The notes beneath the pieces are model-generated. The model was not told where the DNA came from and did no database searches. It saw nothing but the letters and a program-made list of their open reading frames with translations. The position numbers were made by a program, and so were the translations under genes. From NCBI GenBank assembly GCA_030655595.1, contig JAUSNQ010000141.1, forward strand, positions 1 through 12,119: a stretch of DNA of 12,119 nt. The letters run 5' to 3'. Each line of letters begins with the position of its first letter. Position 1 is the first letter of the stretch. Shown here in pieces: positions 7,597-12,119 of the stretch. Source of the DNA: Paludibacter sp. (GTDB lineage Bacteria > Bacteroidota > Bacteroidia > Bacteroidales > Paludibacteraceae).

Positions 7597-8829
7597 ATGA
7601 GTAAAAATATAAAAAATCTAAGCATTTTATTAATCTTGTTCACTTTGTTTATCCCCTTCAATTTATTTGGACAGGGTACAACTGAGGTTAGCTCAATCTG
7701 GGACAGTTTAGCTGGATTCTGGGTAAACACAGGATTTGCAAATTTTCAGTTCAAATACCTTGTGATGATTATTGTCGGCATCGCATTCATCTTGATGGGC
7801 ATCATTAAACATTGGGAACCCTTACTTTTAGTTCCGATTGGTTTTGGGATTATTTTCGGAAACATCCCTTTTACTCCCGGCTATAACATCGGCATCTACG
7901 AAGAAGGTTCTGTTTTGAACATTCTTTATGGTGGAGTTATTCAAGGCTGGTATCCTCCTTTGATTTTTTTGGGAATTGGTGCTATGACAGATTTCTCGTC
8001 ACTTATTTCCAATCCAAAATTGATGTTGTTGGGTGCAGCTGCACAAATGGGTATCTTCTTGACTTTCATCGGAGCATATGCCATGGGATTTACTCCTGCA
8101 CAATCCGGTGCTATTGCTATTATTGGTGGAGCAGACGGTCCGACGGCCATTTTTCTTTCATCTAAATTGGCTCCTGAATTGATTGGTGCAATTGCTGTTG
8201 CAGCCTATTCTTATATGGCGCTGGTTCCATTGATTCAACCGCCTATCATGAAATTGTTGATTCCTAAAAAGGAAAGAATTATCCGCATGAAACCCCCTCG
8301 TGCTGTTTCTAAAACGGAGAAAATTGCATTTCCAATTATCGGTATGCTGTTAACAACATTCATTTCTCCCAGCGCATTGCCTCTTTTAGGCATGTTATTT
8401 TTCGGAAACTTACTGAAAGAATCGGGTGTTACTGAACGGTTAGCGGAAACGGCAAGATTTGCTTTGATCAATGCCATCACCATCTTGTTGGGATTAACGG
8501 TTGGGGCATCAACACAAGCGGATCGGTTCTTAACTGCCGACTCCATGAAAATATTCGTGCTTGGCGCTGTATCATTTGTGATTGCAACCTCTGCAGGATT
8601 GATATTTGCGCGCATCATGAACCTCTTCCTGAAAGGAGATAATAAAATTAATCCGCTGATCGGAGCTGCGGGGGTTTCAGCAGTACCCGACTCTGCTCGT
8701 GTAGTACAAGAAGTGGGCTTACACTCCGATAAAAACAATCACTTGCTCATGCATGCCATGGCACCTAATGTTTCAGGTGTAATTGGATCTGCGGTTGCAG
8801 CTGGTATTTTGTTGAGTATGCTTGCGTGA
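7597..8829 (+). CDS. mmdB: Na+-translocating methylmalonyl-CoA decarboxylase beta subunit
   Basis: The integral-membrane subunit of 410 residues removes CO2 from carboxybiotin and couples this to Na+ export. Residues typical of the OadB/MmdB family are present: Asp180 in GGADGPTAIF, equivalent to the Na+-binding Asp203 of Klebsiella OadB, and the Asn352, Gly356, Ser361, Arg368 series in NPLIGAAGVSAVPDSAR, with the same spacing as Asn373, Gly377, Ser382 and Arg389 there. Multiple hydrophobic helices fill the rest, and GGVIQGWYPPLIFLGIGAMTD is a family hallmark. The start at 7597 gives MSKNIKNLSI and a hydrophobic segment that resembles a signal peptide (1-25), an N-terminal addition relative to the Klebsiella protein. 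The upstream ATG at 7537 would overlap the carrier gene and adds a polar stretch, so I rejected it. Last gene of the operon. Confidence 0.95.
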   Translation: MSKNIKNLSILLILFTLFIPFNLFGQGTTEVSSIWDSLAGFWVNTGFANFQFKYLVMIIVGIAFILMGIIKHWEPLLLVPIGFGIIFGNIPFTPGYNIGIYEEGSVLNILYGGVIQGWYPPLIFLGIGAMTDFSSLISNPKLMLLGAAAQMGIFLTFIGAYAMGFTPAQSGAIAIIGGADGPTAIFLSSKLAPELIGAIAVAAYSYMALVPLIQPPIMKLLIPKKERIIRMKPPRAVSKTEKIAFPIIGMLLTTFISPSALPLLGMLFFGNLLKESGVTERLAETARFALINAITILLGLTVGASTQADRFLTADSMKIFVLGAVSFVIATSAGLIFARIMNLFLKGDNKINPLIGAAGVSAVPDSARVVQEVGLHSDKNNHLLMHAMAPNVSGVIGSAVAAGILLSMLA

Positions 8830-8851
8830 TAACGAATATTTTAAATTGATT

Positions 8852-8886
8852 TGAACCCCTGGAGTTTTTATAATTTCAGGGGTTCA
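8852..8886 (+). terminator. Intrinsic terminator of the decarboxylase operon
   Basis: TGAACCCCTG (8852-8861) and CAGGGGTTCA (8877-8886) form a perfect 10-bp stem rich in GC pairs, with a 15-base loop. CTTCTTT follows at once, and a run of seven T lies at 8901-8907. It sits 23 bases after the mmdB stop codon, which is the right place to end the operon before the helicase promoter. Confidence 0.75.
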
Positions 8887-8928
8887 CTTCTTTATGCCTG
8901 TTTTTTTGATTTTTTATATTTATTTGAA

Positions 8929-8959
8929 TTGCTATTGTGAATGATTTTACTGATATTTG
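8929..8959 (+). promoter_or_regulatory. Promoter of the Pif1-like helicase gene
   Basis: TTG at 8929-8931 and GATATTTG at 8952-8959 lie 20 bases apart. The second differs from TAnnTTTG at one position. Predicted transcription start is near 8965, giving a leader of about 50 bases to the ATG at 9014. Its place after the operon terminator supports an independent transcript. Confidence 0.5.
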
Positions 8960-9013
8960 CATCACCTAACAAAACCATTTTAACTATTTGATTACTACTA
9001 AGCACTAAACACT

Positions 9014-11170
9014 ATGAAACAAGATTCTACCGTCTTTTACGACCTCGCCAAGTCCTTTGCCTTACAAACAAACCGAAATATATTTCTAACAGGAAAAGCA
9101 GGAACAGGTAAAACGACTTTCCTACACAATCTTAAAAAGCAAACTCAAAAGCAAATGGCCATCGTTGCTCCTACCGGAGTGGCAGCGATTAATGCCGGTG
9201 GGGTGACCATGCATTCGTTCTTTCAATTGCCTTTTAGCCCGTTTATTCCAACCGCTGAAGGCAAAAAAGATTTGATTGAAAAAATTAAAATGCGTTCGTT
9301 TAAACGAAAAATACTGCAGGAACTGGAACTGCTTGTGATCGATGAAATCAGTATGGTTAGAGCTGATACTTTAGATGCTGTCGACACCATCCTTCGCCAA
9401 GTGAGATTCAGACATCAAGATCCTTTCGGTGGTGTGCAGGTCATTTTCATCGGAGATATGTTTCAACTATCACCGGTTGTTTCTGATGAGGAATGGAAAT
9501 TTCTTTCGCAATACTATGCTTCTCCATATTTTTTTCACAGTCATGCTACCCAACAGCAACCGCCGGCCTATATAGAATTGGATAAAATTTTCAGGCAGTC
9601 TGATGAAAATTTTATCCGGATTTTGAATCAAGTCAGAAATAACTGTTTAACAACCGACAGCTTACAAACACTACAAAGCAAATACAATCCTTTGTTTATC
9701 CCTAAGGCCGATGATGCCTACATTACACTCACGACACACAACTACAAAGCCGACAGGATTAATGCTGAAGAAATAAGCAAATTAAACACGAAAGAACACA
9801 GTTTCATCGCTAAAGTTCAAGGAGAATTCAATGAAAAAAGTTATCCTACGGATAAAAATCTAGTCTTGAAAATCGGAGCGAAAGTCATGTTGATTAAAAA
9901 CGACACTGAAACTCCCCGTCGCTTTTACAATGGTAAAATTGGCATCATAGAATCTTTCGAAGAGAACTGCATTAAAATAAAATGTCCTGATGATGATAAT
10001 TGCATAGAAGTCAGCCCAATGGAATGGGAAAATATTCGATACACCGCCAACCCTTCCACCAAGAAGATTGATGAAGATGTGATTGGCAAATTCATTCAAT
10101 ATCCGCTGCGACTGGCCTGGGCGATTACCATTCATAAAAGTCAGGGACTTACTTTTGATAAAGCCGTCATAGATGCCGGAGAGGCATTTGCAGCAGGACA
10201 GGTTTATGTAGCATTAAGTCGCTGCAGCAATCTGGAAGGTATGGTTTTGTGGAGCAAAATAAATCCATATAGCATTGAAAATGACCCGCAAATTGTTGAG
10301 CATGAGAAACAAAAACCAGCCATTGAGGTATTAGAGAACGAACTGGATAAATCCAGGTATATATTCAGATCCTATGTGTTGAAACAAATTTTTGATTTCA
10401 GTTCGCTCGAGGGTCAGTTTAGAAGATTCACAAAATCCATCGAAGATGTTTCAGAATCATTCAATAACGATACGCTTCCCTACTTGAAAAACATATCGAA
10501 TCAATTGATCTCTATCGAAGAAGTTGGTTTGAAATTCAGAAATCAGATTGAAAAGATTTTTGTTGACGAGTATGTTGACGAAGATTTCCTTTCATCAAGA
10601 TTGGATGCTGCAATCCTGTTTTTTGCCGAAAAAATTAAAACCTTGATTGAAACGCTGAAGCAATCACCTGCAACGACCGATAGCCGGGAAAATGCACAAT
10701 CATTCAATGATGGAATTAAAACGTTATTTGGATCAATCAGCCAGAGAAATCACTTGCTAAAAAACCTGCAACACCCTTTTGCTGTAGAAACATATTTCAC
10801 ACTGAAAAATAAGTTTGTGATGCCCGAGTTTACCATTAACGCCTATTCGAAAGTAAGTAGCGGCAAAAATTTCAAAGTAAACCACCCACACCTGTATTTC
10901 AAATTGATTGAGTTGCGCAACAAAATTTGCGAACCCGAAGACACACCCATCTATTTAGTTGCAAGCAGCAAAACCATTCAGGAAATTGCAGATTATCTTC
11001 CCTTATCTGAGAAGGAATTATTGCAAATACACGGTTTTGGCAAGACCAAAGTGGAAAAATTCGGCAAGTTATTTTTGGATGTAATTACCGAATATTGTCT
11101 GGAAAACAACCTGACATCGAGGATGTATGAAAAATCGGTGGAGGAAAAGCCTAAGCGAAAAAAGAAGTGA
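9014..11170 (+). CDS. Pif1/RecD-like SF1 DNA helicase with C-terminal HRDC domain
   Basis: A predicted ATP-dependent 5'-3' DNA helicase of 718 residues. N-terminal helicase core, about 10-430: Walker A GKAGTGKTT (27-35), APTGVAAINAGG (motif Ia), Walker B VIDEISM (108-114), IGDMFQLSPVV (motif III), IHKSQGLTFDKAVID (motif V, with Gln377) and VYVALSRCSNLEGM (motif VI, with Arg403). Residues of about 430-620 are charged and probably helical, with no domain I can name. Residues of about 624-703 form an HRDC domain (HPHLYFKLIELRNKIC to HGFGKTKVEKFG), a nucleic-acid-binding module also found in RecQ helicases and RNase D. The C-terminus is very basic (EEKPKRKKK). Likely role: genome maintenance, perhaps at replication forks or structured DNA. 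The direction and substrate are inferred from the Pif1/RecD group. Transcribed alone, it converges with the glycosyltransferase gene only 9 bases away. Confidence 0.9.
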   Translation: MKQDSTVFYDLAKSFALQTNRNIFLTGKAGTGKTTFLHNLKKQTQKQMAIVAPTGVAAINAGGVTMHSFFQLPFSPFIPTAEGKKDLIEKIKMRSFKRKILQELELLVIDEISMVRADTLDAVDTILRQVRFRHQDPFGGVQVIFIGDMFQLSPVVSDEEWKFLSQYYASPYFFHSHATQQQPPAYIELDKIFRQSDENFIRILNQVRNNCLTTDSLQTLQSKYNPLFIPKADDAYITLTTHNYKADRINAEEISKLNTKEHSFIAKVQGEFNEKSYPTDKNLVLKIGAKVMLIKNDTETPRRFYNGKIGIIESFEENCIKIKCPDDDNCIEVSPMEWENIRYTANPSTKKIDEDVIGKFIQYPLRLAWAITIHKSQGLTFDKAVIDAGEAFAAGQVYVALSRCSNLEGMVLWSKINPYSIENDPQIVEHEKQKPAIEVLENELDKSRYIFRSYVLKQIFDFSSLEGQFRRFTKSIEDVSESFNNDTLPYLKNISNQLISIEEVGLKFRNQIEKIFVDEYVDEDFLSSRLDAAILFFAEKIKTLIETLKQSPATTDSRENAQSFNDGIKTLFGSISQRNHLLKNLQHPFAVETYFTLKNKFVMPEFTINAYSKVSSGKNFKVNHPHLYFKLIELRNKICEPEDTPIYLVASSKTIQEIADYLPLSEKELLQIHGFGKTKVEKFGKLFLDVITEYCLENNLTSRMYEKSVEEKPKRKKK

Positions 11171-11179
11171 CTTATATGG

Positions 11180-12119
11180 TTAAAATAATTCCGAGAATTT
11201 CTTCTTTCCGAGTAAATAATAATTGAGAATAATACTTTTACGAACTATTTGAGGTATATGCGTTTGGGTGGTTTTTTCCAGATTTTCTTTCCTTTTAGTT
11301 TTGAATTTCGGAAGCATTTTGCGAAAATCGCTACGTGCTTTAAATACTGACAATGCATTTTTTGGCTTTCCGGTGATGAATAACTGAAAAGCTGCGATGT
11401 AATCCAGGAAGTAACGAATGAATAATATTGAATTTAACTGTTTTTGAGGTAGATTTTTGTAAAGTAGAAATAAGTTGTTTCTGAAATTCAGATAGGTTTT
11501 ACGTGGATGTTCGACATGCAAGGTGCCTCCACCGACATGATAAACAACACTTTGAGGAACACAAACGATGCGATATCCCCTGCTCTTGAGTCGCCAACAA
11601 AGGTCAATCTCTTCCATGTGAGCGAAGAATTCATCATCAAATCCTCCGCATTGATGAAATAAAGTGGATCTAATTAACAAACTTGCACCTGTTGCCCAAA
11701 AAATATCGGTAATTGCATCATATTGACCGCTGTCTTGCTCCACTGTCGCTAGAATTCGGCCGCGACAAAACGGGTATCCCAGAAAATCGATAAAACCGCC
11801 CGAAGCCCCGGCATGTTCAAAAAGTGTGCGCTGATGGTACGCGAGAATTTTCGGTTGACAAGCGGCTACTTCCTTATTTTGCTCCATGAATGCCAGCATC
11901 GGAGCTAACCAATCTTTGGTGACTTCAACATCTGAGTTCAATAAAAGATAATAATCGGCTGTGATTTGTGCCAATGCTCTGTTATACCCTCCGGCAAAAC
12001 CATAATTTTGATCAAATCGCAATATCATTACGGAATTGAATTCTGTCTTCAATAATTGAATTGAATCATCCGTAGAACCATTATCCGCAACATAGATTGC
12101 GACATCAGGAATGGAAGTA
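11180..12119 (-). CDS. Family 2 glycosyltransferase (N-terminus beyond the window)
   Basis: A partial gene: 312 residues are visible and the frame stays open to the window edge. The first visible residues read VAIYVADNGSTDDS, the nucleotide-sugar-binding segment of GT2 enzymes. Then come NYGFAGGYNRAL, the metal-site LLLNSDVEV, ATGASLLIR, and MEEIDLCWRLKSRGY with the acidic base region. Such proteins transfer a sugar from a nucleotide donor onto a growing surface polysaccharide, O-antigen or lipid carrier at the cytoplasmic membrane face. The C-terminal 100 residues have a hydrophobic stretch (RYFLDYIAAFQLFITG) and a basic tail, common in membrane-associated GT2 proteins. A TTG at 12052 could be mistaken for the start, but conserved GT2 sequence continues above it. 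Sugar and acceptor specificity cannot be read. Confidence 0.9.
   Translation of the reverse strand, partial: TSIPDVAIYVADNGSTDDSIQLLKTEFNSVMILRFDQNYGFAGGYNRALAQITADYYLLLNSDVEVTKDWLAPMLAFMEQNKEVAACQPKILAYHQRTLFEHAGASGGFIDFLGYPFCRGRILATVEQDSGQYDAITDIFWATGASLLIRSTLFHQCGGFDDEFFAHMEEIDLCWRLKSRGYRIVCVPQSVVYHVGGGTLHVEHPRKTYLNFRNNLFLLYKNLPQKQLNSILFIRYFLDYIAAFQLFITGKPKNALSVFKARSDFRKMLPKFKTKRKENLEKTTQTHIPQIVRKSIILNYYLLGKKKFSELF

Noticed and set aside
8235..8738. A 167-codon minus-strand reading frame opposite mmdB
   Set aside because: It lies wholly antisense to a conserved membrane protein gene, its translation has no recognisable family features, and it reads as the shadow of mmdB codons.
1..12119. 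CRISPR array, insertion sequence, prophage, tRNA or defence island
   Set aside because: No spaced repeats, transposase or integrase motifs, cloverleaf folds or defence-protein motifs were seen. Genes are densely packed and of ordinary chromosomal type.

Overview
The window looks like chromosomal DNA from a member of the Bacteroidota. The evidence is an AT-rich composition, no Shine-Dalgarno motifs in front of the genes, promoter -7 boxes of the TAnnTTTG type (with a -33 TTG/TTTG element 19-20 bases upstream where visible), a TonB-dependent receptor with a carboxypeptidase-regulatory N-terminal domain paired with a DUF4249 lipoprotein, and a Pif1-like helicase carrying an HRDC domain. The sequence does not support a call below phylum.

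Layout: (1) 40-1257 (+), an RhlE-like DEAD-box RNA helicase. (2) 1299-4453 (-), a two-gene outer-membrane unit: a TonB-dependent receptor and, overlapping its stop codon by one base, a DUF4249 lipoprotein. A hairpin inside the last codons of the RNA helicase gene looks like the terminator of this convergent unit. (3) 4454-4768, an AT-rich divergent promoter region with a clear promoter on each side and an exact 14-base direct repeat. (4) 4769-8829 (+), a tight five-gene operon: methylmalonyl-CoA epimerase, then the carboxyltransferase (alpha), membrane-anchor (OadG/delta-like), biotin-carrier and Na+-translocating beta subunits of a methylmalonyl-CoA decarboxylase. A strong hairpin terminator follows. 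(5) 9014-11170 (+), a Pif1/RecD-like SF1 helicase with a C-terminal HRDC domain, with its own promoter. (6) 11180-12119 (-), a family 2 glycosyltransferase whose N-terminus lies beyond the window edge.

The metabolic core is region 4. The epimerase interconverts the two epimers of methylmalonyl-CoA. The membrane complex then decarboxylates (S)-methylmalonyl-CoA to propionyl-CoA, passes CO2 through biotin and exports Na+. This is the propionate branch of the succinate pathway. No biotin carboxylase gene is in the operon, which favours the decarboxylase reading over an ATP-driven carboxylase. The methylmalonyl-CoA mutase must be encoded elsewhere. Regions 1, 5 and 6 are housekeeping or surface-polysaccharide genes with no evident link to it.

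I found no CRISPR array, insertion sequence, tRNA, rRNA, prophage or defence locus. I see no evidence of an undescribed system here. The points most worth a second look are the terminator embedded in a coding end, the corrected starts of the TonB receptor and three decarboxylase subunits, the divergent promoter region, and the uncharacterised middle of the HRDC helicase.
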